A stretch of 64,000 bases of DNA, taken from Psychrilyobacter piezotolerans (GTDB lineage Bacteria > Fusobacteriota > Fusobacteriia > Fusobacteriales > Fusobacteriaceae). The stretch covers positions 33,132-97,131 of the forward strand of contig NZ_QUAJ01000011.1 of NCBI RefSeq assembly GCF_003391055.1, given 5' to 3'. Positions 28,153 to 36,710 of this stretch are shown in pieces; within the stretch, counting starts at the first letter, position 1; every line of letters begins with the position of its first letter. The translations under genes were made by a program, and so were the position numbers. The notes under the pieces are model-generated. The model saw only the letters and a list, made by a program, of their open reading frames with translations, was not told the origin of the DNA and made no database searches.

Positions 28153-28827
28153 ATGCTAAAAGATAATAGAATCAGAATTATTTGTGGTCACTACGGAAGT
28201 GGTAAAACCGAATTTGCAATCAACTATTCTTTAGCTCTTAAGGAATCTCAAGACAAAGTTGCCATTGCTGATATGGATGTAGTTAACCCGTATTTTAGAA
28301 GCAGGGAAAAAGCTGAAATTTTAAGAGAACAAGGAATTAAAGTCATATATAGTTCTCTCGACGGAACAGCTCTGGATATTCCTGCTGTCAGCGGGGAAGT
28401 CGGAACATTAATCGTAGGTAATGAATGGAACTTAATTTTAGATGTTGGAGGAGATAATGTAGGAGCCAGGGCTTTGGCACGTCACTCCAAGGATATCAGG
28501 CCTGATGATTATGACATGTTCTTCGTTATCAATACTTACAGACCTGAAACACAGAATGCAGCAGATATTATATCTCACCTGCAGGCTATCGAGGAAACTA
28601 CCGGAATGAAAGTTACCGGATTAGTAAATAATACTCATATGATGAGAAACACTACATTGGAAGATGTTTTATTTGGTCAAAAAATTTCTGAGGAAGTTTC
28701 GAAAAAATTGAATCTTCCAATTAAATATATATCATGTATCGAAGAAGTAGCAGAACAGCTGCCTCAAAAATTAAAAGATATCTGTATCACCACCTCTCTA
28801 ATAATGAGAGAAAATTGGATGAGCTAA
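28153..28827 (+). CDS. P-loop ATPase encoded with 2-oxoacid:ferredoxin oxidoreductase
   Basis: The 224-residue protein has a Walker A motif GHYGSGKTE at residues 12-20, followed by VAIADMDVVNPYFRSREK near 37 and LILDVGGDNVGARAL near 96, which resembles the nucleotide and Mg sites of MinD/CobQ-like (SIMIBI) NTPases. It has no membrane segment. It is the first gene of the plus-strand operon that encodes the four VOR subunits. Such ATPases occur next to these oxidoreductases in anaerobes, but I know of no proven function. A role in cofactor insertion or enzyme maturation is an inference from context. Confidence 0.7.
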   Translation: MLKDNRIRIICGHYGSGKTEFAINYSLALKESQDKVAIADMDVVNPYFRSREKAEILREQGIKVIYSSLDGTALDIPAVSGEVGTLIVGNEWNLILDVGGDNVGARALARHSKDIRPDDYDMFFVINTYRPETQNAADIISHLQAIEETTGMKVTGLVNNTHMMRNTTLEDVLFGQKISEEVSKKLNLPIKYISCIEEVAEQLPQKLKDICITTSLIMRENWMS

Positions 28828-28948
28828 AAAGCTACTTATAACTTATAACCGATAAGTTTAATATAAGGATAAATGTTAAAATGAGTTAAACATAAGGGTA
28901 GTGTTTTGTGGCTGCCCCATGAAAATACAAATTAGTAGGAGGTTTAGA

Positions 28949-29170
28949 ATGGCTAAAGGAATGGTTACTTTTAATTCAGATCGTTGCAAAGGTTGTGAAC
29001 TATGTGTGTCTGTCTGTCCGGTTAAGATAATTGAATTAGATAGAAGCACTACAAACTCAAAGGGGTATAACCCGGCTCACGTAAGTGAAGCAAATAAGGA
29101 TAAATGTATCGGTTGTGCTCAATGTGGTCTTATGTGTCCAGATTCTGTTATCACAGTTGAAAGAAATTAA
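28949..29170 (+). CDS. 2-oxoacid:ferredoxin oxidoreductase, ferredoxin (delta) subunit
   Basis: This 73-residue ferredoxin-like subunit has two [4Fe-4S] motifs: CKGCELCVSVCP at about 12-23 and CIGCAQCGLMCP at about 52-63. It passes electrons from the catalytic subunits to ferredoxin. The frame is open from 28901, but I chose the ATG at 28949 because an AGGAGG site lies just before it and the N-terminus then matches the family (MAKGMVTFN). The alpha subunit gene starts 18 bases downstream. It corresponds to KorD/VorD. Confidence 0.9.
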   Translation: MAKGMVTFNSDRCKGCELCVSVCPVKIIELDRSTTNSKGYNPAHVSEANKDKCIGCAQCGLMCPDSVITVERN

Positions 29171-29188
29171 TAAAGGGGGACTAAAATA

Positions 29189-30250
29189 ATGTCTAAAGTA
29201 CTTATGAAAGGTAACGAAGCCGTTGGTGCAGCAGCTATTAAAGCTGGATGTAAATATTTCTTCGGTTATCCTATCACGCCACAAAATGAAATTCCAGAAT
29301 ATATGTCTAAAAAACTTCCTGAAGTTGGAGGAGAATTTGTTCAAGCTGAATCTGAAGTAGCTGCTATAAACATGGTTTACGGTGCTGCTGGATGTGGAGC
29401 AAGAGTAATGACTTCGTCTTCTTCGCCCGGTATGGCACTTAAGCAAGAGGGAATCTCTTACTTAGTTGGAGCAGAATTACCAGCTGTTCTAGTAAATATG
29501 ATGAGAGGGGGTCCTGGTTTAGGAGGGATTCAACCTGCTCAATCTGACTATTTCATGTCAGTTAAAGGTGGAGGTAATGGAGACTACTTCATGCCGGTAT
29601 ATGCTCCTGCATCTATTCAAGAAACAGTTGATCTGATTCAAGAAGCTTTCGACGTAGCTGATCAATACAGAACTCCAGTTATGGTAATAGCTGATGGTAT
29701 GATCGGTCAAATGATGGAGCCTGTAGAATTTAAAGATGTTACTCATAGAAAATTAGAGGAAAAAACTTGGGCAACTGACGGAACTAAAGAAGAGAGAAAA
29801 CCTAATGTTATCAATTCTTTATTCTTAGATGCTCAAGACTTAGAAGATCATATTCTTAAATTAGAAGAAAAATATAACTTAATGGCAGAAAACGAATGCA
29901 GATGGGAAGAATATAAGTTAGAAGGTGCTGAAATAGTAATCGCTGCTTATGGAACTACTGCTAGAATCGTAAAAAATGCTATCGATATTTTAGAAAAAGA
30001 TGGAATCAAGGTAGGATTAATCAGACCAATTACATTATGGCCATTCCCTGATAAGGCATTTGATCACATTGATTCTACTACAAAAACTGTATTAACAGTT
30101 GAGATGAGTAGAGGACAAATGATCGAAGATGTTAGATTAGCTTTAAATGGTAAATTACCTACTGCATTCTACGGAAGAACTGGGGGAGTTATCCCAACTC
30201 CTGCTGGCGTTGTAGAAGCAGTTAAGAAACTTGTTGGAGGTGCTAAATAA
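29189..30250 (+). CDS. vorB: 2-oxoacid:ferredoxin oxidoreductase alpha subunit (VorB/KorA type)
   Basis: This is the pyrimidine-binding and domain-II subunit of a KOR/VOR-type enzyme that oxidatively decarboxylates a 2-oxoacid to its acyl-CoA while reducing ferredoxin. It has 353 residues. The N-terminal part has GNEAVGAAAIKAGCKYFFGYPITPQNE and the ES-AIN signature VQAESEVAAINMVYGAAG. GGPGLGGIQPAQSDYF near 110 is characteristic of VorB. The C-terminal domain starts near EIVIAAYGTTARI (252). The substrate (branched-chain 2-oxoacid or 2-oxoglutarate) cannot be fixed from sequence. It overlaps the beta gene by one base. Confidence 0.92.
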   Translation: MSKVLMKGNEAVGAAAIKAGCKYFFGYPITPQNEIPEYMSKKLPEVGGEFVQAESEVAAINMVYGAAGCGARVMTSSSSPGMALKQEGISYLVGAELPAVLVNMMRGGPGLGGIQPAQSDYFMSVKGGGNGDYFMPVYAPASIQETVDLIQEAFDVADQYRTPVMVIADGMIGQMMEPVEFKDVTHRKLEEKTWATDGTKEERKPNVINSLFLDAQDLEDHILKLEEKYNLMAENECRWEEYKLEGAEIVIAAYGTTARIVKNAIDILEKDGIKVGLIRPITLWPFPDKAFDHIDSTTKTVLTVEMSRGQMIEDVRLALNGKLPTAFYGRTGGVIPTPAGVVEAVKKLVGGAK

Positions 30251-30999
30251 TGGCAGTTGTTTTTAAAGAAACAAAGGGACTTACAGATGCTAAAACTCAC
30301 TATTGTCCTGGATGTACCCACGGAATTGTTCATAGATTAGTTGGAGAAGTTTTAGAAGAATTAGGAGTATTAGGAGAAGCTATCGGTGTTGCACCAGTTG
30401 GATGTTCTGTACTTGCATATAAATATTTTAATTGTGATGTCCATCAAGCTGCCCATGGAAGAGCTCCAGCTGTAGCTACTGGTATCAGAAGAGTTCATCC
30501 TGATAAAGTAGTATTTACTTATCAAGGAGATGGAGATTTAGCTTCTATCGGTGCTGCTGAGATCGTTCATGCTGCTGCTAGAGGAGAAAAATTCACAACT
30601 ATATTCATCAACAATGCTATCTATGGAATGACTGGTGGGCAAATGGCTCCTACTACTTTAGTAGGTCAAAAAGCTACTACAGCTCCATTAGGTAGAGATC
30701 CTAAAAAAGTTGGAATGCCTATGAGAGTCTCTGAGATGTTAGCTACTTTAGACGGTGCTAAATTCGTAGAAAGATGTACTGTTCATAATCCAGCTGGCGT
30801 TAGAAAGACTAAAACTGCCATCAAAAAAGCTTTTGAAATGCAAATGCGTGGAGAAGGTTTTGGAATCGTAGAAATATTATCTACATGTCCTACAAACTGG
30901 GGAATGACTCCTGTTGATTCATTAAAATGGTTAGAAGAAAATATGATTCCATATTACCCATTAGGTAATATCAGAACTCCTGAAGGAGGGGATAAATAA
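30250..30999 (+). CDS. vorA: 2-oxoacid:ferredoxin oxidoreductase beta subunit, TPP-binding
   Basis: The 249-residue subunit binds thiamine diphosphate. The TPP site is TYQGDGDLASIGAAEIVHAAARGEKFTTIFINNAIYGMTGGQMAPTT (about 95-140; GDGD...NN type). CPGCTHG near 19 is typical of the KOR/VOR beta chain. It shares start/stop bases with its neighbours on both sides, so the operon is tightly coupled. It would act with the alpha, gamma and delta chains encoded around it in amino-acid fermentation. Confidence 0.92.
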   Translation: MAVVFKETKGLTDAKTHYCPGCTHGIVHRLVGEVLEELGVLGEAIGVAPVGCSVLAYKYFNCDVHQAAHGRAPAVATGIRRVHPDKVVFTYQGDGDLASIGAAEIVHAAARGEKFTTIFINNAIYGMTGGQMAPTTLVGQKATTAPLGRDPKKVGMPMRVSEMLATLDGAKFVERCTVHNPAGVRKTKTAIKKAFEMQMRGEGFGIVEILSTCPTNWGMTPVDSLKWLEENMIPYYPLGNIRTPEGGDK

Positions 31000-31538
31000 T
31001 GAATGAGAAAGTAATCGCTGCCGGATTTGGTGGACAAGGTGTAATGTCTTTAGGTCAATTATTAGCATACGCTGGAATGATAGAAGAGAAACAAGTTTCA
31101 TGGTTACCATCTTATGGTCCTGAAATGAGAGGAGGAACTGCTAACTGTGGTGTTATCGTTTCTGATGGTCTTATTGGATCACCTGTAGTTGTAGGAGATG
31201 CCACATGTTTAATAGCTATGAATAAGCCTTCTTTAGATAAATTTGAAGTAGATGTAATTTCTGGGGGGAAAATACTTATCAACTCATCTTTAATCAAGGA
31301 AAAAACAACTAGAACCGATGTTGATGCATACTATATCGATGCAAATGCAATCGCTGAATCTTGTGGAACTGTTAAAGCAGCTAACATGGTTATGTTAGGA
31401 GCTTTCTTAGAACTTACTAAAACTGTAGACCACGATAGTGTTTTACAAGCTTTCGTAAAAGTATTCGGAGAAAATAAAGCTAAATTTGTTCCTATGAACA
31501 GAGAAGCTTTAAATAAAGGTGCAGAAGCAGTAAAATAA
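30999..31538 (+). CDS. vorC: 2-oxoacid:ferredoxin oxidoreductase gamma subunit
   Basis: This 179-residue gamma subunit, with the glycine-rich start AAGFGGQGVMSLGQLLAYAG, is a POR/KOR gamma-domain protein (VorC/KorC). SWLPSYGPEMRGGTANCGVIVSD near 34-56 is a family hallmark. It closes the operon and is followed by an intrinsic terminator. It contributes to the CoA-side and interface regions of the complex. Confidence 0.92.
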   Translation: MNEKVIAAGFGGQGVMSLGQLLAYAGMIEEKQVSWLPSYGPEMRGGTANCGVIVSDGLIGSPVVVGDATCLIAMNKPSLDKFEVDVISGGKILINSSLIKEKTTRTDVDAYYIDANAIAESCGTVKAANMVMLGAFLELTKTVDHDSVLQAFVKVFGENKAKFVPMNREALNKGAEAVK

Positions 31539-31562
31539 GCTTTTTTCTATATAATTCAATTT

Positions 31563-31600
31563 AAAAGGAGTCGGGAACATAGTTCTCAACTCCTTTTTTT
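31563..31600 (+). terminator. Intrinsic terminator of the VOR operon
   Basis: A 9-bp outer stem (31563-31571 with 31589-31597) and an inner paired segment are followed by seven T residues, 25 bases after the vorC stop. Confidence 0.88.
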
Positions 31601-31604
31601 AATT

Positions 31605-31732
31605 TTTTATCACAAAGAAATGAGATAAAGAGGCTCACCAAGTTAAGCAATTCTAAGTTCCGAATTCAAAACTTAAAATTATTTTCTCCGTGGACCTTTG
31701 TGTACTCTTTTCTTTGTGCTGAATACGAGTTA
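31605..31732. repeat. Degenerate intergenic repeat (CTTTGTG-type)
   Basis: Between the terminator and the next gene lies non-coding sequence with CCGTGGACCTTTGTGTACTC and TTTCTTTGTGCTGAA, phrases that belong to a dispersed intergenic repeat type seen elsewhere in this window (see 45541 and 63245). No gene is visible. Confidence 0.4.
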
Positions 31733-33721
31733 TTAGTTTGTCAACGAGATATCATCATCTACATCTCCAAAACTTCTCTTTCTTACCATAATTTCTGATA
31801 ACTGCATGTGTAACTTTATGAAGTTCTCCATCTTTTCTATATCTTTTTCTTTCCCATTGGAATCTATATTTTTTAATGTTTTCCTATCTTTAAGGGTAAA
31901 TTTTCTTCCATTTTTTTCATAGTAGTAATCTTTATATATAATTACTGCTTTTTCAAATTTTTTAGGAGATTTTGCGTAAGCCATCCTCTCCCCATCTTTT
32001 GCATCGAGAAGATCCTTTCCCCATGACGCGTTCTTATACAATCCGCCTAAATAACCCATAATTGTCGGCAGGATATCTACCTGTGCTCCTACACTATCTA
32101 CCCTCTGAGGTTTCAATGACCCGTCTGGAGTATAGAGAAATAATGGAATATTATGATATAATCCACTAAAAGAATGGTCCCCTACAATTACAAAAAGTGT
32201 ATCCATATACCAGGGTTCATCCTTGATACTCTCAAAAAATTCCTCAAAGGCTGTATCCATATATCTATAGGCATTATATCTCATCATAAGGGAGTCATCG
32301 TTATCTGGGTTAGGGTCTCTTTCCCCATATTTTTTTCTATACTCCTCCAGCCTGTCGTATTCATTTGGTATTTCAAATGGACTGTGGTTGGATATAGTCA
32401 GTATCTCTGCAAAGAACGGTTCCTTTAATTTTTTTATCTCTTTGACACTTCTGTCAAACAACACTGTATCCGGTGCACCCCAGTGGTATTTGGAAGTTAT
32501 TTCTTTGGGAAAATCTTTTTTTCCTGTAAAATTATCCATCCCGTTAGTCAGAAGAACTCCCTGCATATTATCAAAATTTAATCTGGATCCGTGGTAAAAA
32601 TTAGTGTTATAACCCCTGTCTTTTAATATTCTGGGCAGACCATAAAATGGTTTCTGCACAGCCGGGTCACGCATGAGATCCCTTCCTACCTGTACCGGGA
32701 AAGATACATTGGTAGACAACACGCCATTTCTGGTTCTTGTCCCATTTCCATAGAAGCTGGTAAATAAGACTCCTTTTTTAGATAGCTCACTAAAATAAGG
32801 TGCCAGGTCAGGATCGTTGTGCCCCAGTGCTCCTACGTATTGTCCTGAGAAACTTTCAGCTATGATCAGAACTACATTTTTATTTCGGAGAGGTCTTTTT
32901 GTATCTGTAATTCTAAGTAGAGGATTTTGATCACTTAAAAATTCATTATTTTCGGTTCCCACTAATTCCCTGCTCCTTTTAATCAATTCATCGTTATCAA
33001 AAAACTCTAATTTTTTCATATCAATATTTTTAAACTCTATCTGTCTTTCTATAGAATGGATCAGAGACAGCATCCCGTTTTGTGTCATTTGGTTAGCTAA
33101 AAGTTTCTTAGAAAAGAATCCATGTTCTACATTTCTAGGTCTATTCTGTAACCCTCTTATTCCGACAAATACAATTAAAATCAAAATTATAAAACTTAAA
33201 ATATTCTTCTTTGTCTTTCCCAGCCTGTCGGTTAAATAAATTTCTTTTAAATTTTTATAAGACAGACATAGGTTTATTATTGTCAGTATACATATCAACC
33301 CGTATATCAAAGGAAGGTTGAAGATAGCTCCCATATTTCCATAGATCTCACTATCCCCTGCATATTCAAAGATCGATGCATCTAGCTGGGTCTTAAATTC
33401 CCTGAAATAATAAACATTTCCTGCTGAAAAAAATATGGTTATAAACATTAAAATTCCATAGATTCCCATGGAAATTTTAAACCAGATTTTTTTTAATGGT
33501 ATTATCCTGGAAACTAAAAATAATAATAGTAAACCAGCCATTACCATTCCTCCGACGGAGGCATCAAACTTAACCCCTATATAAAACCCCTTAAAAATTT
33601 CATCCCATGTGAGACCCCCATTATTGTTTACATTTAAAAACCAAATTCTTGTAAAACATAAGGTAATCAATATTAAAATATATTGATTCATGAAACTCTT
33701 TAATATTCCTTTTTTTTTCAT
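31733..33721 (-). CDS. LtaS-like sulfatase-fold membrane phosphotransferase
   Basis: The 662-residue protein has about five N-terminal membrane spans (residues 10-190) and a large extracytoplasmic alkaline-phosphatase/sulfatase domain. Domain motifs are NVVLIIAESFSGQYVGALGH near 285, the putative nucleophile Thr in YGNGTRTRNGVLS near 325, and IVGDHSFSG near 525 with its metal-binding Asp and His. This is the lipoteichoic-acid-synthase/phosphoglycerol-transferase family. In a Gram-negative LPS cluster it more likely adds a phosphoglycerol or phosphoethanolamine-type group to a surface glycan than makes teichoic acid. It is the last gene of the minus-strand LPS cluster. Confidence 0.82.
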   Translation of the reverse strand: MKKKGILKSFMNQYILILITLCFTRIWFLNVNNNGGLTWDEIFKGFYIGVKFDASVGGMVMAGLLLLFLVSRIIPLKKIWFKISMGIYGILMFITIFFSAGNVYYFREFKTQLDASIFEYAGDSEIYGNMGAIFNLPLIYGLICILTIINLCLSYKNLKEIYLTDRLGKTKKNILSFIILILIVFVGIRGLQNRPRNVEHGFFSKKLLANQMTQNGMLSLIHSIERQIEFKNIDMKKLEFFDNDELIKRSRELVGTENNEFLSDQNPLLRITDTKRPLRNKNVVLIIAESFSGQYVGALGHNDPDLAPYFSELSKKGVLFTSFYGNGTRTRNGVLSTNVSFPVQVGRDLMRDPAVQKPFYGLPRILKDRGYNTNFYHGSRLNFDNMQGVLLTNGMDNFTGKKDFPKEITSKYHWGAPDTVLFDRSVKEIKKLKEPFFAEILTISNHSPFEIPNEYDRLEEYRKKYGERDPNPDNDDSLMMRYNAYRYMDTAFEEFFESIKDEPWYMDTLFVIVGDHSFSGLYHNIPLFLYTPDGSLKPQRVDSVGAQVDILPTIMGYLGGLYKNASWGKDLLDAKDGERMAYAKSPKKFEKAVIIYKDYYYEKNGRKFTLKDRKTLKNIDSNGKEKDIEKMENFIKLHMQLSEIMVRKRSFGDVDDDISLTN

Positions 33722-33743
33722 TTAAGCTCCCCTTTAAAAAAAT

Positions 33744-34421
33744 TTATTTACCCTTTAATTTTTTTCTTACCCTTCCCCACCAATGAAGAAAATTATTTAA
33801 TCCTTTAGCTCCCCTGTAATAAATATCATTTTTTTCATAGTCTATATCTCCGGGACAGCTCTCCTCCAAATATATATATTCATACCTGGCTCCAAACTTT
33901 CCATATTTATTTTTTGAAAATTTTGAATCTATAATATAGACATGTTTGTTATCAATAATAAAATTAACCAGCTGGGAATCCCCGTGTAAATATCCCGACC
34001 GATGAATTTTATCCAGTTCATTTTTAATAACCTTTAAATGTTTTATCGATCCTGTTTCCCCCGAAAGATATCCGCATATAAAATACGAATCCACCACAAA
34101 TCCATATTTTCTTTTTTCGAAAGCTAAAATAGGTTTATACGTCAGCAGTCCTGCCTTATGAATTTTTTCTGCCTGTATAAACTCACGATAAGATTCCGCC
34201 CCCCTGAAGATAGAAAGAAATCTCTGCCATTTCCGGCTGTTTTTTTCCCTGGGAACTTTAAATACTAATTTCTCTCCTTCAAAAGTAAATAAACTAACCT
34301 TACTTCTATTGTCATCTTTAAATACCTTCTCTATCTTTAATTTTTCCAAATTATCTAATATTTTCAGATATTTTTCATCTTTATAGTAAATAGTAATATC
34401 ATTATTTTTTTTTGTTTTCAT
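33744..34421 (-). CDS. WaaY-like LPS core heptose kinase (first copy)
   Basis: The 225-residue protein resembles the RfaY/WaaY protein-kinase-like family that phosphorylates heptose in the LPS inner core. The N-terminal lobe has a glycine-poor nucleotide region with the Lys in KLVFKVPREKNSRKWQRF. The catalytic loop reads SGYLHGDSQLVNFII near 145 and the metal-binding Asp follows in YIIDSKFSK. It is cytoplasmic. A second, similar kinase is at 36707-37459, and each lies beside a GT9 gene. The exact sugar target is inferred from the family. Confidence 0.75.
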   Translation of the reverse strand: MKTKKNNDITIYYKDEKYLKILDNLEKLKIEKVFKDDNRSKVSLFTFEGEKLVFKVPREKNSRKWQRFLSIFRGAESYREFIQAEKIHKAGLLTYKPILAFEKRKYGFVVDSYFICGYLSGETGSIKHLKVIKNELDKIHRSGYLHGDSQLVNFIIDNKHVYIIDSKFSKNKYGKFGARYEYIYLEESCPGDIDYEKNDIYYRGAKGLNNFLHWWGRVRKKLKGK

Positions 34422-34475
34422 AAGACCTCTTTTTTATCACGAATAAAAACCATTTTTGACACAGATTTCCAGTAC

Positions 34476-34498
34476 GGGCAATTCATGAATTACCCCTT
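34476..34498. repeat. GGGCAATTCATGAATTACCCC-type palindrome
   Basis: An imperfect palindrome centred on AATTCATGAATT lies in the 112-base gap between two LPS genes and matches the perfect copy at 49207-49232. The surrounding bases (TTTTTGACACAGATT at about 34453) resemble the repeat at 45546. Confidence 0.6.
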
Positions 34499-34533
34499 CA
34501 TAAATTCAAATTCATTCTATTCGCGACTCTTTT

Positions 34534-35544
34534 TTAGTTAAAATACTCCTGTATTTTATCGTACACCACTTCCGGCTTAATCTCCAGCATACACTTAAAA
34601 TGTCCTTTAGGACATTTATCTCCTCCATGTAATCCGCAAGGTCTGCAGTCTAAATCATTGTTTTCCAAGACCTCTGAGTTTTTCGACCACGGAAAGAATC
34701 CCAGCTCCCTGGTCGTTGCTCCAAAAATAGCTATTATATGTAACTTTTCAAAGGCTGAAGCTATGTGGATAGGAGAGCTGTCATTGGTAACGATTATATC
34801 ACCTCTCCTGCAAAGTTCTGCCACGTCCAAGAGACTGGTTTTCCCCATCAAGTTTATTATATTTTTGTCTATATACATATTAAGCATAGACTCTTCATGC
34901 CCTCCAATAAGGATAACCCTGTATTCACTTTTTACAGCCAGCTTTTTTAGAAGTTCGTTGAAATATTCCAGGGGCCATCTCTTGGTAAACCATTTACTCC
35001 CAGGGGCTAGTAAAATTATTTTTTTCCCCTCTAAATTATTCTTTTTCCATATCTCATCTATCTTTTCCTTCTCCATCTCACTGGGATAGAGAGATAGCTG
35101 GTCATCAGCAAAACTATCTAATTCTACAAATGACAGTAATTTTTCTACCTCATGCTTGGATTTATCGTAGGGAATTTTTTTAGTCAGTAAAAAACCTCCA
35201 CTGGCATTGTCATATCCAATCCTTTTAGGAGCTCCAGTCAATCTGCCCAAGATAGAGCTTCTCAAATATCTATGAGGAATTATCACCTCATCAAACCCCT
35301 TATAATTGAGTCTTTTCCCCAGCAGATAAAGCCCCTTAAATCCTTTATGAGCCCCTCTTTTGTCATAGGCTATGATTTCATCCAGATCTGGATTATTTTT
35401 CAATACACTGGCTCCTGCCGGAGTAGTTACATAGGTTATACTGCATCCTTCATCTATATATTTAGCCTTTAATTTTTTTATTAGAGGAGTTGATAAAATT
35501 ATATCTCCAATAAATGCCGTATGTATTATTAATATTTTTTTCAA
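34534..35544 (-). CDS. waaF: LPS heptosyltransferase II-type (GT9)
   Basis: The 336-residue GT9 enzyme has the usual start KKILIIHTAFIGDIILSTPLIKKLK, LLAPGSKWFTKRWPLEYFNELLKKL near 180 and VTNDSSPIHIASA near 253. The Cys pattern near the C-terminus (DCRPCGLHGGDKCPKGHFKCM) is typical of heptosyltransferase II, which adds the second L-glycero-D-manno-heptose to the LPS inner core using ADP-heptose. It is preceded by a terminator-like hairpin, so it may start a second transcript in the cluster. Sugar specificity is inferred from this Cys signature. Confidence 0.85.
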   Translation of the reverse strand: MKKILIIHTAFIGDIILSTPLIKKLKAKYIDEGCSITYVTTPAGASVLKNNPDLDEIIAYDKRGAHKGFKGLYLLGKRLNYKGFDEVIIPHRYLRSSILGRLTGAPKRIGYDNASGGFLLTKKIPYDKSKHEVEKLLSFVELDSFADDQLSLYPSEMEKEKIDEIWKKNNLEGKKIILLAPGSKWFTKRWPLEYFNELLKKLAVKSEYRVILIGGHEESMLNMYIDKNIINLMGKTSLLDVAELCRRGDIIVTNDSSPIHIASAFEKLHIIAIFGATTRELGFFPWSKNSEVLENNDLDCRPCGLHGGDKCPKGHFKCMLEIKPEVVYDKIQEYFN

Positions 35545-35623
35545 ACTAAAGCCTCCTCTATGATTTTATTTTTGTTCGTATACATAATCGCTTATTATTA
35601 TAACATATTTAATAAAATATATA

Positions 35624-35650
35624 AAAGGAGAAAGAAATTCTTTCTCCTTT
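35624..35650 (-). terminator. Hairpin between two GT9 genes
   Basis: A perfect 12-bp stem (35624-35635 with 35639-35650) with a three-base loop is followed on the minus strand by U-rich sequence. It lies between the stop at 35667 and the next start at 35544 and may divide the LPS cluster into two transcripts. Confidence 0.65.
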
Positions 35651-35666
35651 ACACCTGTTAATATTT

Positions 35667-36710
35667 TTAATTTATATAGCTGCCCATCATCTCATCTATT
35701 ATAGGCAGGACCCTTTCGGGAGTTATCAATTCATACTCCTCTTTATGAGTCTCCGGCCTCTCTATCTTCAGTTCCCTGATAATATCATCTGGTTCTATCC
35801 CACGATGCCTGTCATTGGCATTGGACAGCCATTCTTTTTTTTCTGCCCTGGGTGAAAATATAGCAAAACTAGGGATATCAAGTCCCTGAGCAATATGCCT
35901 TGGTCCCCCTTCGTTTCCTACAAACATATCACAATTAGAAAGCAGCATAGCTAATTCCCTTATGGATCTTGTTGTTACATTGGAAAAAATATCTTCTCTG
36001 TCTCCTAATTCTCTATGTATATTTTTGGCAAATTCTTTCTCTGCCGGTGAATAATAAAATATTCCCTGGGCATTGTATTTATCCAAAATAGTTATAATCA
36101 ATTTTTTCATATTTTCAGGATTCCATATTTTTTCGGGTCTTCTGCTGTTTATGGCAAATGCAAAAATAGGCTTATTAAAATCTATCCCCGCCTCTGTCAT
36201 CCTTTCCTTCATCATCTTTTTTTCATTATCTGTGAGCACTACCCTGTAGGTAGTATCATATTTTATATCTATTCCGGAATCTTCCAATGGTTTCAGCATA
36301 TGTAAAAATTTATCCACCTTATCACGAGATACCTCAGGCTCTTTCACTGAATGAGTATAAGTGTATCCTCTTTTGGGTTTCCATCTTCCTATACGATATT
36401 CTGCCGATCTGCCAAACAGAGTAAACAACTCGGATTTAGGAGTAGACATAATATCTATGATAATATCGTATTTTAATCTGGTTACCTTCCATACCTTAGC
36501 CGCATATTTAAAAGGATTCTTTCTTTCTTCCTTAGTTATAGATATTACATTATCTATTGCAGGGTGACCCTCAAATAAAGGCGCTATATGATCATAGACT
36601 ACATAATCTATCCTGGCATGCGGATAAGTTTTCCTCAGGGATTCACATATTGGTGTAGCCAATAGTGAATCACCAATTTGTTTAAATCTTACTATTAATA
36701 TTTTTTTCAT
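35667..36710 (-). CDS. GT9-family glycosyltransferase (heptosyltransferase-like)
   Basis: The roughly 347-residue GT9 enzyme has KKILIVRFKQIGDSLLATPICESLRKTYP at the N-terminus and FVGNEGGPRHIAQGLDIPSFAIFSP near 270. I chose the ATG at 36710, which overlaps the previous stop as ATGA and follows a GGTGGAAG ribosome site. The longer frame from 36746 would run into the preceding gene. It lies directly after the second WaaY-like kinase. It probably adds a heptose or similar sugar to the LPS core; the donor cannot be determined. Confidence 0.82.
   Translation of the reverse strand: MKKILIVRFKQIGDSLLATPICESLRKTYPHARIDYVVYDHIAPLFEGHPAIDNVISITKEERKNPFKYAAKVWKVTRLKYDIIIDIMSTPKSELFTLFGRSAEYRIGRWKPKRGYTYTHSVKEPEVSRDKVDKFLHMLKPLEDSGIDIKYDTTYRVVLTDNEKKMMKERMTEAGIDFNKPIFAFAINSRRPEKIWNPENMKKLIITILDKYNAQGIFYYSPAEKEFAKNIHRELGDREDIFSNVTTRSIRELAMLLSNCDMFVGNEGGPRHIAQGLDIPSFAIFSPRAEKKEWLSNANDRHRGIEPDDIIRELKIERPETHKEEYELITPERVLPIIDEMMGSYIN

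Noticed and set aside
31733..33721. Lipoteichoic acid synthesis in a Gram-positive organism
   Set aside because: The surrounding genes are Gram-negative LPS core genes, so a different acceptor is more likely.
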